Shown piece by piece: positions 51,968-60,149 of a stretch of DNA of 64,000 bases (position 1 is its first letter; each line of letters starts with the position of its first letter). Origin of the DNA: an uncultured Verrucomicrobiota bacterium (GTDB lineage: Bacteria > Verrucomicrobiota > Verrucomicrobiia > Limisphaerales > UBA9464); NCBI GenBank assembly GCA_903842505.1, contig CAIMMI010000011.1:1-64000 (forward strand). The letters run 5' to 3'. Position numbers and translations under genes: made by a program. The notes under the pieces were generated by a model. That model saw only the letters and a program-made list of their open reading frames with translations, had not been told where the DNA came from and searched no databases.

Positions 51968-54580
51968 CTACCGATCCGTTCCAGAGGGCGGGAGCTTCAC
52001 CAAGCCAAACTCCTTCGCGCGTTCGTCCAGGAAACTCACGATCAGGCGCGTGAGGTCGAGCTCTGCCAGGCGGATCCGCCACGCAACCAATGGGAGCACC
52101 AGCAGCAACGCCCACCACCAACCACCCAGGAAACCAATCACGATCAGCAGGGCTCCCGCCAGCGAGCAAAACAGGGCCCGCGACACGAAACTCCACGATC
52201 CATCCAGCCGGCACCTCAGCACCTGCGTCCCGTTCGCCAGATACTCTCCCGCCGTCACCAACCGGAGCCGCGCCCATCGATTGCCGTAGATCTCCACGTC
52301 GTACCGGCTCCACCCGCCATCGGGCTTGTTTTGCCAGGACCGCTCATCCAACCGCTCCAGCACCCGGCGCAGGAATGCCGTCCGATCGATTGCCCCCTCG
52401 GACCAGTACCTCAGCAGGCGCAGCGATTCGTCCTGACCCTGCAGGCTGAGCGACTCCAGCGTCTCCCGGGCGCTCAAGGGCGTCTGCTGGCCCCGGAGGT
52501 GGTTTCGGTGCCTCGACCATCCGCGAACCACCGGTTGCAGCAGGAACAGCAATGCCACCAAAGGCCGCGACCACCAACGAAGCCGACTCTTCGGCAAATC
52601 CGCCTGCCAGGCCGCAGCCGCGCACATCACCAGCGACAGAACCAACGACGCCACCCCGATCGTCGCCACGTTCGGCACCACCGAACCCAGCACCAACAAT
52701 GGCACCGTTGCGAGGCAATGGTATTCCAGGCTCGTCAAGACCAGCAGCGTCAGCCCCGGACTCACGTTGTAGATGCTCTGGAAGAACCCGGTCCCGAATA
52801 GCCCGTGATAAATGATCGGACGGCTCGTCTCGACCCCGATCTTGGCTGGCGAATAGATCCGTCCGTGCCAGATCGATCCGCCGAACCGATTGAAGTTCTC
52901 GGGATGCCGCCGCTCCAGCAATGCCTCCGCATCGCCATAACCCGCCTGCTGCTTGAGGTACGCCTGGATCGTGTTCCGTCGGTAGTGCCAAACGAACCCG
53001 CCTGGACTGAACCCGATCCGGTAACCCCGTTGCTGCAGCCTCCAGCAGATATCCACATCGTCGCCCGCCTTCCGGTAAACCGGATCGAAACCTCCCAACT
53101 CGATCAACGCCCACCGATGGAAGGCCATGTTGCAACCCGGAATGTGCTCCGCCACCCGATCCGTCAACATCACGTGTGCCGGCCCTCCGGGCGACACCAT
53201 CACCGCCGCCGCCACCGCCGAATCATCCGGCGGCAGGAAATTGTGCCCGCCCACTCCCGCAAAACCCGAGTACAACAGGTCACCCACGAGGTACCGCAGC
53301 CAGTCTTCGTCCGCCCGGCAGTCCGAATCCGTGAAAGCGATGATCTCCCCCGTCGCCGCGTAGATTCCCGTATTCCGGGCCGCGCTCAATCCCTGGTTCT
53401 GCTCGTGCCGGATGTTCCGGATCCGGGGGAAAAGCGCTGCAATCTCCGGCGTGGAATCTGTCGAACCGTCATCCACCAGGATCACCTCGAAGTCGGGATA
53501 GTTGAGCCCCTCCAGGGACTGCAGGCAGGCCTTCAGCGTCGGCGCACCGTTGTAACTCGCCACCACCACCGTCACCCGCGGCGACGCCGGAAGCTCAAAA
53601 TAGGGCGCCTGCCGATACCGGCTCTGGACGGCTTCAAACGCCGGCTTTGGCTCCCGTTCCCGGGTCGTCAACCCAAACGACCAATCCGTGATCAACCGTC
53701 CATCCTTGAACCAGTCATCCGTAAAACTGAACACGAACACCCCGGCACTCCCCGCCCGGAACGACGCCTCAATCTTCCACGACAGGATCTCCGCCTGCCG
53801 CACCTCGCCCTCCCTCAGTGAATCGATCCCGAATTCGCCCAACACCAACGGCTTCGTATCCGCCAGCATTTGCAACCGTGCGAGGTAGTTCTCGAATGGC
53901 CGCCTCTCGTGCAGGTAAACGTTGCAGCACAGGAAATCCATCGACCGCGGCCGCAGGAATTCCGTCGGCGGATAGTTCCCAAAAGTGCACAGCAACTCCG
54001 GATCCTCTGCCTTCGCCTCCGCCACCAAGCCATCAAGGAAGTCCGCCACCGCATCCGCTCCGCTCCAGCGCACGATGTCCGCCGGAATCTCATTCACCAC
54101 GCTGAGCGCGAAAACGGCCGGGTGTGCCCGCAACAACCTCGCCGCCCGCCGGACCCGGTCCCGCGCATCCTGGCGGGACTCCTCCGAATCCAGAAAACAC
54201 AGGTGCTTGTTCCACGGCACGTCCACCAGAACCTTCAACCCCTGCTCGTGGAGCAGGTCCAGGAACCACCGCGGTGGAAGGTGATAGACCCGGACCGTGT
54301 TCGCCCCCAACTCCCGGATCCGCTCCAGATCCAGCAACGTCTGCTCACGCGTCGCGTACCCATCCCCTTCGGGGCCCGACCCAAACGGCCCGTACGTCAC
54401 CCCCTTGGGGTGGAATTTGCGCCCGTCGACTCGGAAGAACTTGCCGTCCACCGTGACCCGGGCTCGTGAGATGACTGCTGTCGGCACCATCAACTCCGGC
54501 ATGCGCACCTCAACACGGCGCGGCCCCGTCGCAATCGGCGACGGCAGGACCTCCGGTTCAAGTAGCACTGCACGGGGCAT
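51968..54580 (-). CDS. Fused glycoside hydrolase-like and family 2 glycosyltransferase membrane protein
   Basis: 870 residues from ATG 54580; the frame is open to 54694. Residues about 30-330 look like a GH2/GH5-type TIM barrel: VDGRKFHPKGVTYGPFGSG, FALSVVNEIPADIVRW with the acid/base NE pair, and KPLVLGEFGIDSLREG with the nucleophile Glu. Residues about 345-590 are a GT2 domain: VTVVVASYNGAPTLKACLQS, LVDDGSTDST, AFTDSDCRADEDWL and GDDVDICWRLQQRGYR. After that come several transmembrane helices and a soluble C-terminal part with two more helices. It is an uncommon fusion on one chain. It is probably an inner-membrane enzyme that makes or edits an exopolysaccharide. Confidence 0.85.
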   Translation of the reverse strand: MPRAVLLEPEVLPSPIATGPRRVEVRMPELMVPTAVISRARVTVDGKFFRVDGRKFHPKGVTYGPFGSGPEGDGYATREQTLLDLERIRELGANTVRVYHLPPRWFLDLLHEQGLKVLVDVPWNKHLCFLDSEESRQDARDRVRRAARLLRAHPAVFALSVVNEIPADIVRWSGADAVADFLDGLVAEAKAEDPELLCTFGNYPPTEFLRPRSMDFLCCNVYLHERRPFENYLARLQMLADTKPLVLGEFGIDSLREGEVRQAEILSWKIEASFRAGSAGVFVFSFTDDWFKDGRLITDWSFGLTTREREPKPAFEAVQSRYRQAPYFELPASPRVTVVVASYNGAPTLKACLQSLEGLNYPDFEVILVDDGSTDSTPEIAALFPRIRNIRHEQNQGLSAARNTGIYAATGEIIAFTDSDCRADEDWLRYLVGDLLYSGFAGVGGHNFLPPDDSAVAAAVMVSPGGPAHVMLTDRVAEHIPGCNMAFHRWALIELGGFDPVYRKAGDDVDICWRLQQRGYRIGFSPGGFVWHYRRNTIQAYLKQQAGYGDAEALLERRHPENFNRFGGSIWHGRIYSPAKIGVETSRPIIYHGLFGTGFFQSIYNVSPGLTLLVLTSLEYHCLATVPLLVLGSVVPNVATIGVASLVLSLVMCAAAAWQADLPKSRLRWWSRPLVALLFLLQPVVRGWSRHRNHLRGQQTPLSARETLESLSLQGQDESLRLLRYWSEGAIDRTAFLRRVLERLDERSWQNKPDGGWSRYDVEIYGNRWARLRLVTAGEYLANGTQVLRCRLDGSWSFVSRALFCSLAGALLIVIGFLGGWWWALLLVLPLVAWRIRLAELDLTRLIVSFLDERAKEFGLVKLPPSGTDR

Positions 54581-54634
54581 GAGATTGGGGCGCGGGGGAC
54601 AGGAAGCAAGAATTGGGAAGCCGTACAGGAAATG

Positions 54635-54661
54635 GCCCGCCGGTGTCTCACGCCGGCGGGC
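54635..54661 (-). terminator. Hairpin after the YAPAP-repeat gene
   Basis: GCCCGCCGG (54635-54643) pairs with CCGGCGGGC (54653-54661), a perfect 9-bp stem. On the minus strand it is followed by CATTTCC, a weak T-tract, so it is a plausible but not certain terminator. Confidence 0.55.
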
Positions 54662-54695
54662 CCGCCTTCTCCTATGCGTTAACCCTGCTGGCAAC

Positions 54696-55136
54696 TCACC
54701 AGCAGAAATGGGCGTGCCCGCGGATGCGGTGATGATGGCCGTGGATCACCACCGGGCGCGGCGCGGGCATGTAGTACGGGGCCGGGCTCACCACCACGGT
54801 CGGGGCGGGAGCGTAGTAAACCACCGTCGGAGCCGGAGCCGGTGCGTAGTAGACCGGGGCTGGCGCAGGCGCGTAATAGACCGGCGCCGGGGGCGCCACC
54901 GGAGCGGCAACCACGACCGGGGGAGCGGCGACATAAACCGGCGGAGCGTAGACCACCGCCGTGGTGGGCGCGCAGGGCGCCGGATCCAGCACATGGGCAA
55001 TCACACCCGCGGCCACGACACCCGTCAGGACCTTGCCCGCCACCGCCCACTCCCGATCCCCTGCCCGGACTTCCGGTGTCAGTGCGCCCAGCGCAAGGGC
55101 GGCAGTTACGGTGGCAGCAATCAATGTCGTTTTCAT
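54696..55136 (-). CDS. Exported low-complexity protein with YAPAP repeats and His-rich end
   Basis: 146 residues from ATG 55136. The signal peptide is MKTTLIAATVTAALALGAL with cleavage near VRAGD. The mature part is almost entirely PVYYAPAPAP-type repeats with one Cys near the start, followed by a His-rich end (IHGHHHRIRGHAHFCW). Such Ala/Pro/Tyr-rich proteins are found in cell-surface or biofilm-related roles; the His cluster could bind metal. The frame runs to 55253, but the signal begins at 55136. About 220 bp of non-coding sequence separate it from the upstream minus-strand gene. Confidence 0.7.
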   Translation of the reverse strand: MKTTLIAATVTAALALGALTPEVRAGDREWAVAGKVLTGVVAAGVIAHVLDPAPCAPTTAVVYAPPVYVAAPPVVVAAPVAPPAPVYYAPAPAPVYYAPAPAPTVVYYAPAPTVVVSPAPYYMPAPRPVVIHGHHHRIRGHAHFCW

Positions 55137-55357
55137 GTTGTCGACTTCGTTACCCGAAGCTGGAGGGCTAGACTGTGCCCTTCGGTCTTTATTCAGGAGG
55201 CTTCCAATCACTTGCCCACCAGAAAAAAGACCCCACATGAAATCAGCATCCAACCCGGCACCAAAAGGTTAGGCCTGCACCAACCCAAGCCCTGCCTTTT
55301 CGCCACCGTCGTCCCCCAGCACAACTTTCCACCCATCCGCCGAGGCCCACTTTCCCC

Positions 55358-57745
55358 TCACCGATACGCCAGGAAACGCCCCCGCCGTTCCAGGAACCCC
55401 GCCATGCCGGCGTCCCGGACCTTCACGATCTCCGCCAACGGAAGCCCTGTCCGGATCGCTTCCAGCGTCGCCTCATCCCCCAGCAACGTCGCCATCTTCT
55501 CCAACTTCAATTCGCCCGGATGCAACCGATGCAAGGTCGACGCCAAAAGCATCCCCAGATCCGTAGCCCGAAACCGCTCCCGGTCCGTCACCAGCATCTG
55601 CACACCGCCACATTCCTTCCCCTGGAACACACTCGCCGTAGGCGTGAAACGCACCGGAACGAAGCGCACACCAGCCAAACCCGCGGCATTCAACTCCCCC
55701 GCCAGACGAAGGTCGTCCACGTAGGGCGCCCCGATCACCTCGAAGGGTGTTCCCGTTCCACGGCCAACGCTCACCGCGCAGAATTCCAGCACCCCTACCC
55801 CGGGATACAACGTCGCCTCCGTCAGCGAACGCATGTTCGGCGATGGATTCGTCCAGGGCAGCCCCGTCGAATCATACCAGTCCTTCCGCTGCCAACCGCG
55901 ACACGGAATCACCGTCAGCTTCACGCCCAGTTTCCGCTCCGCATCAAACATCCGAGCCAACTCCCCCGTCGTCATCCCGTGCCTCAACGGGATCTCGTGC
56001 CACGCCACGAAGCTCCTCGCCCCCGTCAGAACCGGTCCCTCCACCGAAACTCCGTTCACCGGATTGACCCGGTCCAGCACCACGAATTCCTTCCCTGCGT
56101 TCGCCGCGGCCTCCAGGCAATTCCCCAACGTCGAGATGTACGTGTAGAAGCGGCACCCGATGTCCTGGATGTCAAAAACCAGAACGTCCACCCCGGCCAA
56201 CTGCTCCCCCACAGGCGCCCGCCGTTCCCCATACAGGCTGTAGACCGGCAACCCCGTCTTCTCGTCCCGTCCATCCGAAACCTTCTCGTCCAGCAAGCCC
56301 CGGATCCCGTGCTCGGGCGAGAACAACGCCACCAACTGAACCCCAGCCGCCTGATGCAACAGATCGATCGTCTGCCGCCGATGCCGGTCCCGCCCGGTGT
56401 GATTGGTGATCAATCCTACCCGCTTCCCCTTCAACTCCGCAAAGCCACCCTGCACCAGCACGTCCACCCCATTGAGCACTCCTTCCCCCGGACGATCTGC
56501 CGCACCAAATCCCCAATCCCCCGAATCCATCGCCGAGGCCGCCTGCTCCACGACCTTCGGCCACTTCACCGCACGCAACGCTTCCGCCGCCAAGGTCCCC
56601 AACCGACGACGCAACGCCCGAACGTCTCCGGCCTCGGTCGGATGATTCCGGTTCGACATCAGCAACACGAACGTCCCCGTTGCCGGATCAATCCACATCG
56701 AGGTCCCGGTCCATCCCGTGTGCCCGTAGGAACCCACCGCGAAATGCGATCCCCGCGGTCCCGCATACGGAGAATCGATGTCCCATCCAAACCCTCGCGC
56801 CGGCAATCCCGCGGGCGACTGCACCGACGTCATCAACCGGACGGTTTCCGCCTGGAGCACCCGTTTGCCATCAAGTTCCCCTCCGTTCAGCAGCATCCGG
56901 CAAAAGCGGGCCACGTCCGAAGCCGTCGTGAACAACCCAGCATGACCCGCCACCCCGCCCATGCGCCGCGCCGTGGGGTCATGAACCTCCCCCCGGAAAC
57001 AGTTTCCATCCACGTACCTTTCCGTGGGCGCGATCCTCGCCAGATCGAGTGTTGGCGCACCCCGTCGGCGATAACCCGTGTCCAGCATTCCCAGGGGACC
57101 ATGGATTTCCGTCCGGACAAATTCATCCAACTCCCGCCCTGAAACCCGCCGGACCAACTCGCCCAGCACGATGAAATTGATGTCGCTGTAGACGAACCTG
57201 CTGCCCGGCGCCTGCGTCGGCGCCTCCTCCACGGCCATCTGGATCGCCGCATCCCATCCATCCCAACCGGAGGGTCTGCCAAGGCCAGGCCGAAGCCCGC
57301 TCGTATGCGTCAGCAACTGCCGGACCGTGATGGCTTCCTTGCCGTTCGCCGCGAACGCCGGCAGATACTTCGATACCGGCGACTCGACGTCCAACTTGCC
57401 CTGCTCGACCAACCGCATCACCGCCGGTGCCGTCGCCAGCACCTTGGTCAGCGACGCCGCATCAAATACGGTGTCCTCCGTCATCGACTCCGCCGCGGGC
57501 TCGATCGCCCGCTGGCCGTAAGCCCGCACGAAGGTCTCGCCGGAATGCTCCAACCACACGACCGCACCCGGCAGGTGCCCGGCCCCGATTTCCTCCAGGA
57601 CCGCCTTGTCGATCTCCACGAGCGTCGCTGGCTTGAAGGCGGACTGTTTCCGCGCCTCGCCCGTGCCAATGTCCCGCACCGCGCATCCCGCCAATCCGGC
57701 CACAAACAGCCAGAGTGCCATCCACATCCAACGTGCCCGATTCAT
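55358..57745 (-). CDS. Lipoprotein: serine beta-lactamase-like domain fused to NamZ (DUF1343)
   Basis: 795 residues from ATG 57745 with lipobox GLAGC (Cys 21). Residues about 40-400 are a class C beta-lactamase/esterase-type domain: nucleophile in AASLTKVLA (SxxK at 98-101), a YSD motif in RFVYSDINFIVLGE, and YGHTGWTGTSMW (HTG). Residues about 430-795 are NamZ/DUF1343, exo-beta-N-acetylmuramidase: VGLITNHTGRDR, LFSPEHGIRG, VLVFDIQDIGCRFYTYI and CRGWQRKDWYDSTGLPWTNP. The fusion couples two periplasmic activities of cell-wall turnover. It is divergent from the TPR gene. Confidence 0.9.
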   Translation of the reverse strand: MNRARWMWMALWLFVAGLAGCAVRDIGTGEARKQSAFKPATLVEIDKAVLEEIGAGHLPGAVVWLEHSGETFVRAYGQRAIEPAAESMTEDTVFDAASLTKVLATAPAVMRLVEQGKLDVESPVSKYLPAFAANGKEAITVRQLLTHTSGLRPGLGRPSGWDGWDAAIQMAVEEAPTQAPGSRFVYSDINFIVLGELVRRVSGRELDEFVRTEIHGPLGMLDTGYRRRGAPTLDLARIAPTERYVDGNCFRGEVHDPTARRMGGVAGHAGLFTTASDVARFCRMLLNGGELDGKRVLQAETVRLMTSVQSPAGLPARGFGWDIDSPYAGPRGSHFAVGSYGHTGWTGTSMWIDPATGTFVLLMSNRNHPTEAGDVRALRRRLGTLAAEALRAVKWPKVVEQAASAMDSGDWGFGAADRPGEGVLNGVDVLVQGGFAELKGKRVGLITNHTGRDRHRRQTIDLLHQAAGVQLVALFSPEHGIRGLLDEKVSDGRDEKTGLPVYSLYGERRAPVGEQLAGVDVLVFDIQDIGCRFYTYISTLGNCLEAAANAGKEFVVLDRVNPVNGVSVEGPVLTGARSFVAWHEIPLRHGMTTGELARMFDAERKLGVKLTVIPCRGWQRKDWYDSTGLPWTNPSPNMRSLTEATLYPGVGVLEFCAVSVGRGTGTPFEVIGAPYVDDLRLAGELNAAGLAGVRFVPVRFTPTASVFQGKECGGVQMLVTDRERFRATDLGMLLASTLHRLHPGELKLEKMATLLGDEATLEAIRTGLPLAEIVKVRDAGMAGFLERRGRFLAYR

Positions 57746-57812
57746 CTGCCGAGAATAAGGCACAGGGGGAACCGGAACTTCCAAGGGCGAAGTTTGGTCC
57801 GCGCTTCTTCGG

Positions 57813-57841
57813 TTGGCTCCCGGCCCCGGGCTGTCTAGCGT
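57813..57841 (+). promoter_or_regulatory. Putative leaderless promoter of the TPR gene
   Basis: TTGGCT (57813-57818), 17-bp spacer, TAGCGT (57836-57841), then TCGCCC and ATG 57848. It lies in the 102-bp gap between the divergent NamZ fusion and this gene. Confidence 0.5.
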
Positions 57842-57847
57842 TCGCCC

Positions 57848-58618
57848 ATGCTGAGCGCGTCGCTATGGTGGGATATCTCCCACCCCGAGGTATTGCTGCA
57901 GAATCCGCTCTTTTTGATCGGGGTCGTCTTCCAGATCTGGATGGGCATCGACGCCATCCGGCGGGGAGAATGGCTCTGGGCCGCCGCCATCGTCCTCTTC
58001 ACCGTGTTCTCCGCGGCCCTCTACTTCTTCATGGTCTACCGCCCCCAGGGAGCCGCAGGCGGTGGCTCCACCGGCTTCGAACTGCCCGGGGCCCGCGACC
58101 GCGCCCGACTGAAGGAAATCGAGAAGCGCATCCACCACCTCGACCACGCCCGCGATCACCTCGACCTCGCCGATCATTTCTTCTCCAAGGGCAAATTCGA
58201 AAAGGCCGAGGCCAGCTACCGCGAATCCCTCAAGCGCGACCAAAACGACCCCGACGCCGTCGCGCACCTGGGCCAATGTCTCCTCCGCCTGAAGCGCCCG
58301 GCCGAGGCCAAGCCCCTTCTGGAACAGGCCCTCGCCGCCGATCCCAGGCACGACTACGGCCACACCCAGATGGCCCTCGCTGAAACCCAGGCCGCCCTCG
58401 GCAACCCCGACGAAGCCATCGCCACCTGGCAAAAGGTCCTCGCCCACCACGGTTACGCCCGAGCCAAGGTCCAGTACGCCGAACTCGTCGCCGCCAAGGG
58501 CCGCCACGATGAGGCCCGCAACCTCATGCGCGAACTCATCGCTGACGACCAGCATTCGCCCCGCTTCCAGCGCGTCCGCGACAAGGCCTGGATCCGCCGC
58601 GCCAAGAAACTCCTCTGA
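57848..58618 (+). CDS. Membrane-anchored TPR protein
   Basis: 256 residues. Two N-terminal transmembrane helices (NPLFLIGVVFQIWMGIDAIR and LWAAAIVLFTVFSAALYFFM) face a helical cytosolic or periplasmic part with about four tetratricopeptide repeats: HFFSKGKFEKAEASYRESLK, AVAHLGQCLLRLKRPAEAK, TQMALAETQAALGNPDEAI, and YAELVAAKGRHDEARNL. Repeats of this kind mediate protein contacts. The function is unknown. It is monocistronic, followed by a 153-bp gap. Confidence 0.88.
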   Translation: MLSASLWWDISHPEVLLQNPLFLIGVVFQIWMGIDAIRRGEWLWAAAIVLFTVFSAALYFFMVYRPQGAAGGGSTGFELPGARDRARLKEIEKRIHHLDHARDHLDLADHFFSKGKFEKAEASYRESLKRDQNDPDAVAHLGQCLLRLKRPAEAKPLLEQALAADPRHDYGHTQMALAETQAALGNPDEAIATWQKVLAHHGYARAKVQYAELVAAKGRHDEARNLMRELIADDQHSPRFQRVRDKAWIRRAKKLL

Positions 58619-58638
58619 TCCCACCCATCGGTGGCTAC

Positions 58639-58671
58639 GAGCGGTGGGGCGAGTGTCCCCACGAGCCGCTC
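58639..58671. repeat. Imperfect dyad after the TPR gene
   Basis: GAGCGG (58639-58644) and TGGGG (58645-58649) on the left are mirrored by CCCCA (58657-58661) and CCGCTC (58666-58671) on the right, with a four-base asymmetry on the right arm. There is no T-run, so it is not a normal terminator; it may be a dispersed repeat element. Confidence 0.6.
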
Positions 58672-58772
58672 CCCCAACCCAAAAGAGCCCGTCTGATCGA
58701 GTTCCTCCCGCCGGCTGCAGGGCATCTCGCGGTGCCCGTCCCAACAGGTTTCCAATCCGTGAAATCTGTGGA

Positions 58773-60119
58773 TCAGATACGCTCGAAGTACCGCCCCTTC
58801 TCCCAGTCCGTCACCGCTGAATCAAAGGAGGCACACTCCAGTTTCGCGTGGTGCACGTAGAAATCCACCACCGCGTCCCCGAACGCCGTCCGCGCCAGCG
58901 CCGACTTCTCCATCAACGATGCCGCCTCAGCCAGACTCGACGGCAACCGCGCCAGCTTCGGATCAATGTAAGCATTGCCCTTGTACTCAACGCCGCAATC
59001 CAGCCCTTCCCGGATGCCTGCAAATCCCGCCGCGAACATCGCCGCGAACGCGAGGTACGGATTCGCATCCGCCCCCGGCATCCGGTTCTCGATCCGGAAC
59101 GACTTCCCGTGCCCGACAATCCGGAATCCGCACGTCCGGTTGTCCGTGGACCACGCCATCCGCGTCGGCGCCCAGCTTCCCGCCTGGTAGCGCTTGTAGC
59201 TGTTGATCGTGGGCCCGAAGAACAGGCACAGCTCCGGACAATACTTCAACAACCCGCCGAGGAATTGCCGGAACAGCTTCGATCCCTGCCCCGCCTCCGC
59301 ATCCCAGAACAGCGGCTTGCCATCCCGCCACAGGCTGATGTGCAGGTGACAGGAATTGCCTGCCTCGGACGGCGCGTACTTCGCCATGAAGGTGACCGCC
59401 TTGCCGTGCTGCTCGGTGATCTCCTTCACCCCCTGCTTGAACACGACGTGCATGTCGCACATCGGCAGCGGCTCATCGTGCGTGAAGTTGATCTCGTGCT
59501 GGCCGCGGCTCCACTCGCCCTTGCTGCTCTCCACCGGCACCCGCGCCGCCGTCATCCCATTCCGGATCGCCCGCATCAGCGGCTCATCCCGGGTCGGTTG
59601 CATCAGGTGATAGTCGATCCGGTAATCACTCGAAGGCTTGAGCTTGTGGTAACCGTCCTCGAACGCCTGATGGTACGTCTGGTTGAACAGGTAGAACTCC
59701 AGTTCGCTCGCGCACCGGCAGTCGTAACCCAACTCCTTCAGGCCATCCAACTGCCGACGCAGGACCGACCGCGGCGCTTCCGCCACCATCTGGCCGTCCT
59801 CACGGACGTAATCGCACAGCACCAGCGCCGACGCCGTCTGCCACGGCAACTCCCGCAACGTCGACAGGTCCGGCTTCATGATGAAGTCGCCGAAGCCCGC
59901 ATCCCAGTTCGCCACCTGGAACCCCTCCAACGGGTCCATCTCCATGTTCACCGTCAGCAGGTAATTGCACCCGTGCGTCCCGTGCTCCACCACCGAGTCC
60001 ACGAAGTAATCCGCCCGGAACCGCTTCCCGACCAACCTCCCGAACGGGTCCGGAAACCCCACCAGCACGGTGTCGATCCGTCCGGACGCCACCGCTTCCT
60101 TCAACTGTTCAATCGTCAT
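58773..60119 (-). CDS. Glutamine synthetase family protein, PuuA-like
   Basis: 448 residues. The beta-grasp N-domain (GFPDPFGRLVGKRFRADYF) precedes the catalytic domain: SELEFYLFNQTYHQAFEDGY for the metal-binding Glu, GQHEINFTHDEPLPMCDMHV, TFMAKYAPSEAGNSCHLHIS, and IENRMPGADANPYLAFAAMF. Length and character fit gamma-glutamylputrescine or other amine synthetases rather than GlnA. The aldehyde dehydrogenase gene is 30 bp upstream on the same strand, a pairing seen in the Puu putrescine-degradation route. The substrate is inferred from context; the Puu hydrolase and oxidase are not in the window. Confidence 0.8.
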   Translation of the reverse strand: MTIEQLKEAVASGRIDTVLVGFPDPFGRLVGKRFRADYFVDSVVEHGTHGCNYLLTVNMEMDPLEGFQVANWDAGFGDFIMKPDLSTLRELPWQTASALVLCDYVREDGQMVAEAPRSVLRRQLDGLKELGYDCRCASELEFYLFNQTYHQAFEDGYHKLKPSSDYRIDYHLMQPTRDEPLMRAIRNGMTAARVPVESSKGEWSRGQHEINFTHDEPLPMCDMHVVFKQGVKEITEQHGKAVTFMAKYAPSEAGNSCHLHISLWRDGKPLFWDAEAGQGSKLFRQFLGGLLKYCPELCLFFGPTINSYKRYQAGSWAPTRMAWSTDNRTCGFRIVGHGKSFRIENRMPGADANPYLAFAAMFAAGFAGIREGLDCGVEYKGNAYIDPKLARLPSSLAEAASLMEKSALARTAFGDAVVDFYVHHAKLECASFDSAVTDWEKGRYFERI

Positions 60120-60149
60120 GTTGTAATGCCTTGCTGACTGGTTTTCCGC

